Shown here piece after piece: positions 12,501 through 32,168 of a stretch of DNA of 64,000 nt; positions within the stretch are counted from its first letter, which is position 1; each line of letters starts with the position of its first letter. The stretch is from Rotaria socialis (lineage: Eukaryota > Rotifera > Eurotatoria > Philodinida > Philodinidae). Where the stretch lies: positions 62,001 to 126,000 of the forward strand of contig CAJNYU010001291.1 of NCBI GenBank assembly GCA_905331475.1, given 5' to 3'. The notes beneath the pieces were generated by a model. It did no database searches, was not told where the DNA came from, and saw nothing but the letters and a program-made list of their open reading frames with translations. Made by a program: the position numbers and the translations under genes.

Positions 12501-13873
12501 CTATTTCATTTGTACAAGATAAAAAAGAGTAAATATTGCCAATCCAACTAACGGAAGAAGTCTAGCAGCTAATAAAGTATTTCTGATTCAATACTTACAG
12601 AATTATGTCGACTTCAATGAATTCATGCCCTCAATATATTGCTGCGAAGATGTTGCATTTTATGATACTTTTCCAATGAATATCATGATTCCTCGCGGGA
12701 ACCGTATACAAATTGATTTTAGACTTGGAAGTCTATGTAGAAAAATAATTTGAGGAGAGGATTTCATCATAAACATTTCAGTTCGTTTAATTTGTTTGTC
12801 TTCTAAAATAATAATATCTTACCCTGTGATTTTTGTTCTAACCAGCATAACAGATACTCTATTAGCATCATTGATATCTTAGAATAAGAACATTCACAGG
12901 AAGTCAATCTAATCAAGGCGCGTCTATATGCAAACTTAGGAAAAACGACTTGCTCATTTTGAAAAATCCTATGAAAGTACGGTATCTTTGCCACTTTCAG
13001 AATATTCATAACTCATTTCGGGTTACATAATGTACATTAAAAACAAAGATCTATATCTGTAATAGTTACTTATAGAAAAATTTTCATATAGTAATTAACA
13101 AGTTTTCCGTGAGAAATCTGATAATAAATTTCGATTATGAGAACATTTTCCTATATTCAATAAAAACTTATTGTCTATCATCGAAAAATCTTGATGATTA
13201 TTATAAACAGCAGTCAATCAATCGTTTTGTTTTTAATCTTCATAAAATTTCATAATGAAAAAAAAAAACAAATTTTCCTTGTATATTTCTTTAGTTTCTA
13301 AATGATAATACAATGCAAATTTTTCCATTGACGAAACAATTATCTTTACCACCCAATTTTACATTTCATTCCATGAATTCTCCCACAGCACGCCGACCAA
13401 AATGTAAGTTAACTTGTTGATTAATTAAAGTCAACGTTTTTTTTTTTCAAACTTTAGTTAAACCAATAGAAATAGTGAGAGGTTCATCCTTATCGTCTGT
13501 AGTTGGTTCTCCATCACGTTTCATAAAATTACTAATAGACAAATCTTCGTCAAATGATGTTGAAAAAGATCATTCGTCGAATATTCATTTAAGCACAGAA
13601 TTTTTATATCGTTCAACATCAATCGTTTCTCATCGTCGTTCAAATACTGTTCCCTCGCGATACCAAAAATCTAATTCAAGAAAAAGATCGATTCGCAAAA
13701 CATCATATCTTACACCGACATATGAACCTAAAGTAAATATCGAACATCAACTCTCATCTCAACCCTTTTCACCATCGTTATTACCAGCACAGCAAGGACG
13801 ACATATACGTGCTATCGATGACCCCGATGAAGTAGAGTCACCAAGAAGTAGTATTATCAATCGTAATCTTTAA
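550..13873 (+). CDS. T-type (Cav3) voltage-gated calcium channel alpha-1 subunit
   Basis: Pore-forming subunit of a low-voltage-activated calcium channel in the plasma membrane. Four domains of six segments are present. Pore residues are E391 (SLESW), E911 (TQEDW), D1625 (SRDGW) and D1923 (TGDNW), the E-E-D-D filter of T-type channels. The I–II linker after IS6 carries the conserved gating-brake helices (residues about 430–490), and a poly-Asp tract precedes domain II. Exons: 550–1124, 1184–1465, 1538–1838, 1909–2250, 2328–3338, 4424–4497, 4731–4863 or 5169–5379 (alternatives), 5646–5801, 5867–5932, 7239–7356, 7416–8428, 9196–9296, 9359–9482, 9543–9831, 9902–10026, 10448–10576, 10640–11074, 11144–11253, 11314–11447, 11772–11854, 11918–12106, 12167–12313, 12365–12487, 13295–13403, 13458–13873. 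The coding sum is 6,585 nt (2,194 aa) with the first alternative exon and 6,663 nt (2,220 aa) with the second. Phases agree at every junction. The 72-nt intron at 1466–1537 has no stop and could be retained in frame. The family call is near certain; the extreme N-terminus is less so. Confidence 0.97.
2847..2890 (+). repeat. GAT trinucleotide run coding poly-Asp in Cav3
   Basis: An uninterrupted GAC/GAT run followed by GGT/GAT alternation encodes nine or so Asp and then a DGDG stretch, shortly before domain II. The opposite strand reads as poly-His, which is only a shadow. Length variation between alleles is likely. Confidence 0.85.
3984..4192. repeat. Fold-back element rich in GAATCGAA-like motifs, Cav3 intron
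   Basis: An 11-bp perfect inverted repeat (AGAGACTGAAA at 3984–3994, its complement at 4182–4192) bounds about 210 bp packed with degenerate GAATCGAA-like motifs. It sits inside the 1.1-kb intron before the exon at 4424. The bounded, repeat-filled layout suggests a small non-autonomous element or a satellite seed. No target-site duplication is clear. Confidence 0.5.
4731..4863 (+). CDS. Cav3 alternative exon A, short domain II turret and pore helix
   Basis: A 133-nt exon between CAG and GTAATT encodes the end of IIS5, a short turret and the pore helix ([12 protein letters not shown] near the start, [13 protein letters not shown] at the end). The turret contains GCKF, like the vertebrate Cav3 turret, and has three Cys (GCKFCKY and one before RKNFDS). 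It starts in phase 2 and ends in phase 0, exactly like exon B at 5169–5379, so either exon joins the flanking exons in frame. Family knowledge: molluscan Cav3 uses two mutually exclusive exons (12a and 12b) at this position. Confidence 0.93.
5169..5379 (+). CDS. Cav3 alternative exon B, long Cys-rich domain II turret
   Basis: A 211-nt exon between TATATAG and GTATCA begins with the same IIS5 end ([12 protein letters not shown]) and ends with an equivalent pore helix ([13 protein letters not shown]). The turret is 26 residues longer than in exon A and Cys-rich, including the cluster CRCCTC. Both exons are 1 modulo 3 in length, so including both would shift the frame. This is the design expected of mutually exclusive exons. 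By comparison with snail Cav3, where the equivalent choice changes sodium versus calcium permeability, this exon may set ion preference. That function is inferred. Confidence 0.93.
6144..6472. mobile_element. MITE-like element with G-rich core, Cav3 intron
   Basis: Terminal inverted repeats of about 23–25 bp (6144–6168 and 6450–6472) share a TGTGGAACTCACATATG-type end with few mismatches. Inside is a strongly G-rich block (6281–6408) of repeated units resembling GGGGGTCTCTAAG with many runs of four or more G. It lies in the 1.3-kb intron between the exons at 5867 and 7239, in otherwise AT-rich DNA. There is no transposase, so if it is a transposon it is non-autonomous. Confidence 0.6.
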
Positions 13874-14208
13874 CAATATTTTAACAAATTCCGTCCAAAA
13901 CCGAAAGAAAAAAATACATATGACAGACAACGGTCTCTGTCAGATAGGCAAAAGAACAGTTTCAATTGTGTTTTCTCATCTAATACTTTTAAGGAAGAGA
14001 GCGTCTGATAGATAATATCGAGCAAGACTCCTTTTTCTTTTTCTTTTTCTGTTTCATCATTTCATTCGTTCTGCTGATGAAGGCCTCTCTTGTGCTTTTT
14101 CTCTCATTGTGTGTTTGTGTGTCAGTTGCATATCAGTTTTTTCCTTTCTTTTATTTCTCGTCTCTTTTTTAAATAAAAAGAGAGGAAACAGAATTTAATT
14201 TTAAATCA
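13874..14208. terminator. Convergent 3' ends of Cav3 and NVL
   Basis: This 335-bp spacer separates two genes that converge. AATAAA for the channel lies on the + strand at 14172–14177, and AATAAA for NVL on the − strand at 14150–14155, about 54 nt past the NVL stop. If both signals are used, the two 3' UTRs overlap in antisense. Confidence 0.6.
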
Positions 14209-19425
<5,217 letters not shown>

Positions 19426-19630
19426 CTAAAATGGAAAAAAAATTAAGCCTAATTGTTTTTCCTTCGGATTAATCGTATAACGTAACGAACTACGATTGAA
19501 CAACGTAAACTAAAATTATAGATCAACTGAAACAAAAGAACAAAACGAAACGAAAAAAGAAACACAATTTGTTCGTTTTTTTGAATATTCTGATAGATGT
19601 GTATATATGTAGTGTTTGGTTTGCTTTGCC

Positions 19631-22709
<3,079 letters not shown>

Positions 22710-25569
22710 TTATCCATCGCAATGCTGATAGTATCGAGGAAATAAAATAACATCTCGAACATTATCAATACCGGTTATAGCCATTAAAAATCTTTCTATT
22801 CCTAGACCAAAACCTCCTGTTGGCATTCCACCAAAACGTCTTAAATCAAGATACCATTGTAGATCATGTGTTAAATCGAATTCATCTAAACGTAATTTTA
22901 AATTTTCAAAGCGATGTTCTCGAAGACTTCCACCAGATAACTCGCCAATGGATGGAAATATAAAATCAAAATTAGCAACTGTTGCATCATCATCATTAAT
23001 TGACATATAAAATGGTTTCAACTTTTTTGGATAATTGATTATGAAAAATGCTTGATTGTTCATTATTGTTTGACAAAGATAATTTTCATGCGCACGAGTA
23101 AAATCACCGTCGTCAGGAAAATTATGAAAATCAACACTATTTCTTAAATAGTTTACAGCTTCTTCATAACTTATTCTTGGATAATCATTTTGCTGAAGGA
23201 ATCTATCAATATGTGTTGATTGAATATTATTCTTAATTAGATATTTAAATTCTTCGGAACATTTACTATATATATCAATTGCAAGTGTACGTAAAAGATC
23301 AATATAAGCATTAAGTAATTGATCTAGTTTAGTGAAACCTAGAATATAGAAACGACAAATAGAATGAAACTAATGAGAGATAATAATTGTCGTTAGCATC
23401 GGCAACAGTTGAAAAATATTTATTTTTAACAGATGACGCCAGAATTCTTTAAATCTTTGCATAAAAACAGTTTCAGATTTGATTCAGTTAAAGTTTATGA
23501 TCTGAGAATTTCTGAAGCAAAACAAATTCTGGATAAACGACGAATTCATTTTTTTTCTATCTGCACTTCACATATAAACAATGATTTGACACTGGCATGG
23601 TAGTTTGTATATACGAATAATAGATAAGATTTTTTTCAGCATTATATACATTTTTTCATTTGTTTCGAATAATATGTGTATATTGATCAGTGCTGAATAT
23701 ATAGATCAATTTTTGGGCTTTTTCTACACACATAGAACTGTTTGATATGAAGAGTTAATGAAGAGTGAAAGAAAACGAAGAAGATAAATGAAAAAATCAC
23801 TACCTCATTTGATTCTTATCGTTTAATGATTGATAGCATGGCACAGAGATAATAAAAAATCTAATGAAGGATGACTCATCAGAGAGTTTATTTGATAGTA
23901 TAAAATAAACAGACTAATGAGTTGTAAAGATTTCAATGGAAATGTAAATAAACTCTTCGTGCAAGTGAGATAAATAAAATCATGTTTTCACGATAAGTGT
24001 CATTCACTAATTAATAAGAAATTAGTTTTTACTAAAATTTCTAATAGTAAAGAAATAAAACGATGTTTTAATCAAATAAAAATAAGCTAGTCGAGAGAAA
24101 AAAGTTTATCATTCGTTAATCGTCTGAATATTGATACTTATTTCGAGCCATAGTTCTAATTTGTACGAAAATAACTTTTCACTTTATCTATGGTTAGCTA
24201 TGTCAAATTCATGTTCACAGTTTAAAATATAGACTATTGCTTTGTTATGACTGTTACATTTGTATACTATCTATATAACTCAAAATAGCATATTTCAATA
24301 TCGAGACCATTGAGAACATTAGAAAAAATACAAGAAACCTACACATAACAAAAATAAAACAAGCTAAATTCAGTCTCTTTTATGTATGCTCGAGGACAAC
24401 CAGTGAATTTAGAAACTTGTATATGGTACAGCCTTTACATTCTGTTCTTGCGCCAATTTCAATAGTTTTCTTTACTTGCAGCGAATAAGCATCTTCAATT
24501 GTACGAAACGAATATGAACACTGAAAAACTGCTGATAATTACTGATTATTATGAAAACTTTAATTTGATTTCATCAATAGATTCGATCTCTGATGTATCA
24601 TCCAAAAGGAAGCGTTACACGACACAGACAAAAAACTTCATTTGTAACTTACAAACGAAATTCAAATAATTGTACGTACCAGCGACTTCCACTTCTAACA
24701 TCCAAAATTCTGCTAAATGAAATCGACTAAGATTCTTGTCTGCACGAAATGCTGGATTCAGTGTATAGGCACGTCCAAAACCACTAATTTAAAAAAGAAA
24801 AATTTCTTAGAAAAAACATTTTTCAAGAAAAAAAAGAAAATAATAAACTTTTCTTTTACTTCGCTGCTGTTTCAAGATGTAATTGTCCTGATACAGTTAA
24901 ATAAACTTGATCATTAAAATATTCTTTTTCCGCCTGAGTTTTATGCGATTTATATGGTTGAATGCGAAACGTTTCGCCGCCACCTTCACAATCATTTCTT
25001 GTTAAACATGGAGTTTGAATTTGAACGAAATTATGTTTATAAAAATATTCATATAAACTAAACATTAATTGACTACGTAAACGAAAAACGACTTGTGCAA
25101 GTGGTGAACGTAAACGAAGATGCTCATCTTTACGTAACATTAACAATGTTTGTTCAGCGTTCGGTTTAAATGGATAATTAGATGCGTCAGATGAATTTAT
25201 TAAACTAATAGTTTCAGCTTGCAATTCAAATTCTTGTTTAGGATGATTACTTTGAACAAATTTGCCTTGTACATTTATTGAACAACCATATGTTAAATGT
25301 GGTAAATCTGGATGGTTGTTAAATGATGCAACAACTTGTAAATGTTTTTGATTATTTGTTAATGAACCATCGAATAGATCAAGAAAATAGTGTGTTTTTA
25401 ATTTTCTTGCATTGAGCAGATAGCCGATTAGATTTATGGATTGATTTAAAGGTTTTTTATCATACACTTCACGTATTGTCAAAGGATAAATTGAATGAGT
25501 AAAACGAGATGAATAAATAATTTGTCTTGATGATGGCCGAATATTCAATATGAATGATAAGCGAAACAT
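22710..25569 (-). CDS. NARS2: Asparaginyl-tRNA synthetase, mitochondrial
   Basis: Class II aminoacyl-tRNA synthetase that charges mitochondrial tRNA-Asn. Exons 24860–25569, 24680–24783 and 22710–23338 sum to 1,443 nt, 480 aa. A basic, hydroxylated N-terminus ([15 protein letters not shown]) fits a mitochondrial presequence. An OB-fold anticodon-binding region (about 40–125) precedes the catalytic core. Motif 2 is [15 protein letters not shown], with Asp where most AsnRS have Glu (FRAE). Motif 3 is [16 protein letters not shown], followed by [17 protein letters not shown] matches human NARS2, and the alignment supports AsnRS rather than AspRS. The 1.3-kb intron 23339–24679 holds nothing I recognise. 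HP1 and then NVL follow closely on the same strand. Confidence 0.95.
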
Positions 25570-27337
25570 CAGAAATAAAACAAAAAGAAGGAAAAAAAGT
25601 ATTCTTTTATTTAAATAGAAACTTTTTGAATGATGATAGTCTAACTGTTGGATAGTGACTATTGTTCATTTTAACGGAAATCTTCGTTAATATATATATT
25701 ATTATATTGAGATGAACGATAAAATTGAAGGTTTTTTGTTTGAATTATCAGATAATTTGGTAGTCAAATATTTTTAATATGGTAAAGAGTTCTAATTTCA
25801 CAAGTTTTTACAATTATAAAAGAAAGAAGCTTTCAACTATTTCAAATGTGATTTTTTTAAAGATTAGCTTCTTGATTGGCAACAATTTTTATCAAAAATC
25901 GTTTATTCTTAAATAAAAAAGTGAAAAAAAATCATTTTTCATTACCACAAATAGTTTTAGAACCGATATTCTATAGATTTAGCCTATATTAAGTTCAATG
26001 CGACTCAAATTCGTTAGTCCATGTTATACATTTGCTAGTTCCATGCACAATGAATAGAAAGCGACTATTAGATGTCCCTAGTTGTCGATGACGTGTTTTA
26101 CATAGTCACCTTCTTTAATTTTGTTGTTTATCATAGTTTCCGAAATATTGCCCAAGCTCTACAAATAACAGTACGATATTACAATGGAATATCTGCGTAT
26201 GGGTTCAACAGAATAGATGGAACGTTTTAGTTGAATCAGATTTATTGGATATTTTCTTTCATACGGATAAAGCGAACAAAGACACGTTGCTATTATGAAT
26301 ATAATTTTACTGTTTATGAAGTATGACAAACACATGCAACATTTTCATATATCATTTTAAACTGTCTCCTGAGAGATTATTCGTGAAGTAAACAGATATT
26401 ATTAGTTTAAAAGCCTTGAAAAACCGATCGATTACTACGAGACAATAATTGATTGAATTTGAACTAATTTAATCTTGAATACTATCGTTTTTAGACTGGT
26501 CTCAACATTCTTTCAACCGACAGTGTACACACCGTTTATATTTATTTTTCAGTTCGGCTTATAAGTCCAATGTCATCTATTAGGACTCTGTTTGAATTCG
26601 ATCTTGTACGTATTGGTTTCATACTAGTTAAATAGGAAAAGTTGAATCCTGAATGATTTCGTCATGTAATCCAATACATTTGTGATCAGTTTAAAATCAC
26701 CGATTTCGAATTCGAAGTAGTAATAGACACCATAGAAAATTTTTATTTTCTCTATTTTGTTTCTAAACAGCAAAAGCACTTCGATATAATTGTTCTTCCT
26801 GGAAATTCTATTTTATTTTAACTAGCATAGTTATTGGCGAGTTATGCTTAGATTTCGAATCGAGCTACCAGAGTTATTTGATTGAAAAATCTATCTATTA
26901 GATTTACGATAGTTCTTTTTTTAACCACTTTATTCTTTAGAGCTATTTTAATTTCCTTCCAATAGTATGAATATTTAACCGAATAGAAATCTATAACTTA
27001 ATTGTTTTGTTTTTCGCTTGGAATAAAATGCCACCTATATTGGTTTTGGATAGAGACACAAAAAATTTCAACATAATCAACGCAAGTCGTATTATCTAAA
27101 TCTAAAATAACTAGTAAAACAAAAAACATTTATTCAATGCATGAATCAATACAGTAATATCTTTAAAAATCAAACCCATAGTAAATTTATGCTAAATGTT
27201 AAAAATACACATAATAGCTTTTATTTTCAATGACAGATCGAAAAAAAAATATATATTAGATACATTTTAAACATTTGTGTTTTTTAAAAGAATGTTCTAA
27301 TCATGCATATATATATATATGCACATTATTTTTTTCT
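25570..27337. other. Intergenic stretch, no gene seen
   Basis: This 1.8-kb AT-rich spacer lies between the 5' end of NARS2 and the 3' end of the GSKIP-like gene. No ORF with family resemblance and no RNA gene was found. A short TA repeat lies at about 27306–27320 and a TA-rich patch at 25689–25706. Confidence 0.6.
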
Positions 27338-27730
27338 TTATTGAATATATTCATCATCATCTTTGTCTTGATTTTGTTGTAATTTAGTTTGCGCTGCAAA
27401 AAGCTTTTGTTGTAAACTTCGAGCGAAACTATCCACATATGATTTTGATTCATTTGTTAAGAGAGCTTGTAATGACTCATAATAGTTTGTCGATGATTGA
27501 CTATTATCATCAAAATGATAGCCGACAACTCGATAACCTTCTTGTGTTAATTCAATACAAAACTCCACGTCTGCATTAGATTTAATATTTAAATAGGCTT
27601 TTGAAATATCTTCTGGATTATTGAGACGACTGGATAATGTTTTTACAGCAACAATACCATCACCTAAATCATCTAGTGCCAATTGAGCTTCGGCTAAAAA
27701 GTCACCCTGTTCACCAGATATTTTATTCAT
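27338..27730 (-). CDS. GSKIP: GSKIP-like protein (GSK3-beta interaction domain)
   Basis: Small single-exon protein of 130 aa. The core CIELTQEGYRVVGYHFD matches the central strand block of human GSKIP (CLELTEAGLKVVGYAFD). The C-terminal amphipathic stretch (YYESLQALL … FARSLQQKL) corresponds to the GSK3-beta binding helix. The preceding helix (FLAEAQLALDDLG) takes the place of the PKA regulatory-subunit binding segment. In vertebrates GSKIP is a cytosolic scaffold joining GSK3-beta and PKA. Its start is 113 bp from the start of the BAF-domain gene on the other strand, so the two probably share a promoter region. Confidence 0.88.
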   Translation of the reverse strand: MNKISGEQGDFLAEAQLALDDLGDGIVAVKTLSSRLNNPEDISKAYLNIKSNADVEFCIELTQEGYRVVGYHFDDNSQSSTNYYESLQALLTNESKSYVDSFARSLQQKLFAAQTKLQQNQDKDDDEYIQ

Positions 27731-27843
27731 CTTTTTATTTATGTTATGAAATAAATCTTAAAAATAAAAGATAAACATGTTGCTATGAAAAAAAAAACCC
27801 AATTTAATTTCTTTTTCGATTACTTCGGATTTCTGTTTTTTTA
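27731..27843. promoter_or_regulatory. Short divergent promoter region, GSKIP / BAF-domain gene
   Basis: Only 113 bp separate the start codons of two divergent genes. The region is AT-rich with A and T homopolymers and no clear TATA or CCAAT box. A shared bidirectional promoter is the simplest reading. Confidence 0.45.
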
Positions 27844-30800
27844 ATGATATTGATGATATCTATAGAGTCTAATTATGATTCATCGAAAAAGTCACTTCCT
27901 GCATCATTACAAATACGAACTAATAAGCATCGTTGTTTTATTTTTTGTATTGGACATACTTCATTAACATGTGTACCAGGTATTGGTAAGAAAAATAAGC
28001 AATTATTAAATCAATCTGGCATACATGATTTAACAACACTCTATTCAAAGTATCGTTCAATAGATAATATTGAAGATTTTAAACAATGGTTAATGTATGA
28101 TATCGGCTTTACATCGTATCAAGCAAATATGACAACATGTGGGATTAGTTCGAAATTAGGAGATTTTAAAGACACATATACGGGTTTACTACCAATATGT
28201 TGTTCATCAAAAGAAAGACGAAATGAAAAATATAGTTTACTATTGAATCATGGCAATATCAATAAACGATATCGACATATACAATCAACAAATGAGAAAA
28301 TTAACGAGAGAGAAATAAAAAGACTGAAAATCGAAGAAATCAAATCTGAAAAGCGACTGATAAATTCATTTCATGATCAAATAGGTAAATTTCTATTGAG
28401 AATTTACTTTTAGTTGATATTCATCGTTCGTTTCTCTCTCGAAAATAACAAGAAAATCAAAAACTAGTAAATACATCAATTGAACACGAAGCATTTATTT
28501 CGGCTACAGTCAACGATTCAGTTAGTGTAAATTTTTCGTATCATTGCAATTTATTTTATGTATCTGAAGATAACTAACAAAGGAGCTCGACCTTCGCCAA
28601 TAGATGATCAATTGTTTAGTTCTTCTCGCGATCAATCATCGAACAGTACGCCAGAAGAATATTTCTAACTTTCATTGCAATAATAAAAATGATATTATCT
28701 TACAGAGTATGAATCTTCTGATAATCAAATATCGCAGCAAACAACTACCGATGTCAGCATTGATTCACAGAAACAAAAATGTCCGTCACTAGAGCAAATA
28801 TCGCTGTCTCATGAATTTCCCATGGATAATTTATCACTTGAGATTGTTAAATTCAACCCAGCAACAACTAACTTAAAATTAAACAATTCTACATCATCTC
28901 AACAATTACACCTAAATTCTATTTTCAATAGCATCGAGCAAACATTATCAATAAAAGAATCACTCAATGTTTCTTCAAAAGTAGATTCTGAGCTGACCAA
29001 ATTTAAACACAATCGAGATCAAGAACAGATAGTTAGTTATTCATTATTAAAAACGTAGCTATAAATGAAAATTTATCATTCAAAGAATGAAATAACAACA
29101 GAAAAATCTTCAATCACTCATAAGTCTACACTTGTAAAAGTCGGTTCAAACCTATTAACCGAATCGCTCATAGAAGAAAACTCTCAAGCGGGTATGTCAA
29201 CTCAAAACTTGCTCAAGTAACAATATGCCGTACTTTACTGAGGACGATTGCAGACTAATGAAAATGTTATTTCATCATATTTGACTTCTCATAGTGGTAA
29301 TTTCATTTAATGAACTGATTCATTTCGAGTCAAAATCTTAATAGAAAAACTAGATTTATATATGATTGAGGGAGTAAACTTACAAGACAAGAATTTTCAT
29401 TGAGTCTGTTTGAGCGTCTAGCTTTTCTTTGCTTTTGAATAGTCTACATTATTTACAGAAAGAAATGAAGAGTTACCGGCAATGGATCACAATAATTTAA
29501 CTATGTTATGTGAGTCTTCAAGTGACAGTGAAGTAATGATGAATATGATCGATGAGCAGCACACATGAATTCATTTTATTTCATTTTTTTCTACTGAAGG
29601 ACAAACTTAATGGAATATCTGCTTCAGCTCAAGAGAAGTTGCAATTCACAGTAGAAGTTATACAAGATGAAAAAGATGAACTACTTTCTGCAATAGAAAT
29701 TTCACCGAATTCAACGTTTAAAAAAAATCTTTCAAGAAAATCGATCCTACGCAGCACACAATCGAATTCATCATCGCACTTCGATACTAGTGTTCTCTTA
29801 GCGTCAATTAAACAACAAGAACGTACACAAACTAAATTATTTTCAAAAATAAAATCGTCGATAACTGAGTCGACAAAAACTATAATTAACGATAAAACTA
29901 ATTTAGGAAAAACTTCAAAATCAACTGAAGTAAACAATAAGAGTATCTCAGCCATTAGACGATCCTATGCTCTACTGCCAGTTTCGACACCAGCCGTAAG
30001 AATACTCAAAAAATAAAAATATGTTCTCTAAAGCGATAATTATAGGCACTTCCAATAAAACCAAAATCTATGAAAAAGATCGATAACAAGTTCAACAACA
30101 TTAGTTTAATCTCTTCAGTGAGTTTTTCTAAAAAATGGCTCAATTAAATTTGAAAAAAAAATGACAAAATTGATCGCAAAACATAGATTTATGTTGCTTT
30201 CAGTCTAATAATCCTTCATCAAAAAAAGAAAATGACCTTGATCAAGATGAAGTACTAGCATTCAGTCAAATCATGAATGATACAAATGGGTGCAATAGAA
30301 AGTATTCTCTACCCACAAGTAGATCTTATTTCAATCAGACGCTGATCATAAATCTTAAATATTTTACAGCCAAATTAATAAGTTCAACAGTAAACCTATC
30401 GAGTGTAATGTCCGACAATAAACCACAAGAACATAGGATTCAAAATTTTGAAGAAGAAATTGAAAAAATGATCTCTCACATAATGAACCAAGCTTTACAG
30501 ATTGCTCACGAAGCTAGAAAATCGTCAGAACTTCACAGGCCGCCATTTGTGATTCAAAGTTACAATGAGCAAGTACAATCTACAATATTATCACCAATGG
30601 TCAAATCGAAAAGTAAAGATAGTCGATGTCTCGCATTACTAGAACAAGATAGTATTGTAAGAAACGCAACTTCTCAAATTCGAATAGATCAATATCAAAA
30701 TAATACAACAAACATCAAAGAAAATTCTTCTGACAACTCCAAGCCTAAACATATTCAACAAGATTATAGCAATATACTTTCCACGGTGAATCCCATGTCA

Positions 30801-31907
30801 CTATCAAATACAGGTTCTTAAAATGTCTATGAAACGGTATCAACTTATCTCTATATTATTCTACGTTAACAATAGGAAACATATTAAATGAAATATCTTC
30901 TCCGAAGATCAACTCACAATCGTTAGTAACGGATCAAAAATTGAATAATCAGCATCAACAAGAACACGAAATCGATCTAACAACAATGCCAACCGATGGC
31001 TTTCCAACGACGAATGTGTCTAAACACAATCCTGTGATCGAGTTTGATTCATTTTCTGTCTCTAATAAAGAGTGTTCTTTATCTAAGTGCTGTAATCATA
31101 TAACAAAACCGAATTCTTTTAACGGATAAATAGAAAATGATTTCTTTCTAGCGATTGCAGGAACAGAAAAACTCTCAGAACCAATGAAAATATCATCATC
31201 ACCACTCTGTAATTTACTAGTTAATTTCAAAATCATTCCATGTCACTTATTCTAGCATCGTCTGATTCTATGCATTCAATAAATCGAATTAACGCAGCCA
31301 TAGATAAAATACAATATCATTCCAACCTTGGTAACTGTTTCGAAAAAGTTAAAACAAACAAGAATTCTCAGAATTTATGTTTTACTTCATCGGAAATATT
31401 CGATAATACCATCGCATCATCGAATATTATACAATGTTCAAAAGAATTCAGTAATGCAGCAGTGATTCCGCCTTGTCACACGAGTCGATTACCAACATTA
31501 CAAAATATAAAAGAAAATGAATCCATGAAGAAAAATCTATCTGAAATCATTAATAGAAATGAAAAATTCGAATCTAAAAATCAAATATCTAGTCCAGTAA
31601 TTCCAAGTCCTTGCATTTCTCTTTGGGAAAATATATCAAATGAAAAAATTCAACCTCAAAACAAGAATTATCATTTTACTTTCATAGACATACATCAAGA
31701 AGATCAAAGTAAATTTTTCCTTTTTTTCTCGTTGAACTATTCGCAAACAGAATGATTTTTGTTAAAGAAAGAAATTCCACTAACCATAATCAAAATTCTT
31801 ATTCATCAAATGCATTATTTACATTTATTACGCGTCAACAATATTTAAAAGAGCGACAAATACTGAATGAGCACATTTTATATAATAGACGAACGAAACC
31901 TTCTTAG
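27844..31907 (+). CDS. Long disordered protein with an N-terminal BAF-like domain
   Basis: Residues about 40–108 of the first exon (27844–28384) match barrier-to-autointegration factor. The helix-hairpin-helix VPGIGKKNKQLL is followed by the DFKQWLMYDIGFTSYQA block, equivalent to DLFREWLKDTCGANAKQS in human BAF. BAF itself is about 89 aa and bridges chromatin to the nuclear lamina. Here the domain is followed by a basic Lys/Glu segment and by several hundred residues rich in Ser, Asn and Gln. Likely further exons are 28453–~28525, 28583–28645 and 28706–~29054, then parts of about 29090–29195, 29460–29995, 30047–30120, 30204–30820, 30878–31130, 31150–31710 and perhaps a last piece ending with TAG at about 31907. 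Exons after 29.0 kb are uncertain, and I cannot exclude that the tail is a second gene. DRC4 starts about 260 bp downstream on the same strand. Confidence 0.6.
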
Positions 31908-32168
31908 AAATCATAAAAATGAACAAAAATTTATTTGTATACGATATATCTTGATGGCCAAAAAAAGTTCAATATTTTTAGAATAAAAGTTTTTTGAGCC
32001 AATCATTTGTTTTCTTTCTTCTACGGCACTATGAATGACCTCTATCGATAGAAACGAGAGTATAGTGGTTCTTCCTAGACACAAACTTTGACAATGAACT
32101 ATACATTTAATATTGAGTGAAACACAACTTTCTTTTCACAGTTTAAATATTATTTTCATCTCATAACC

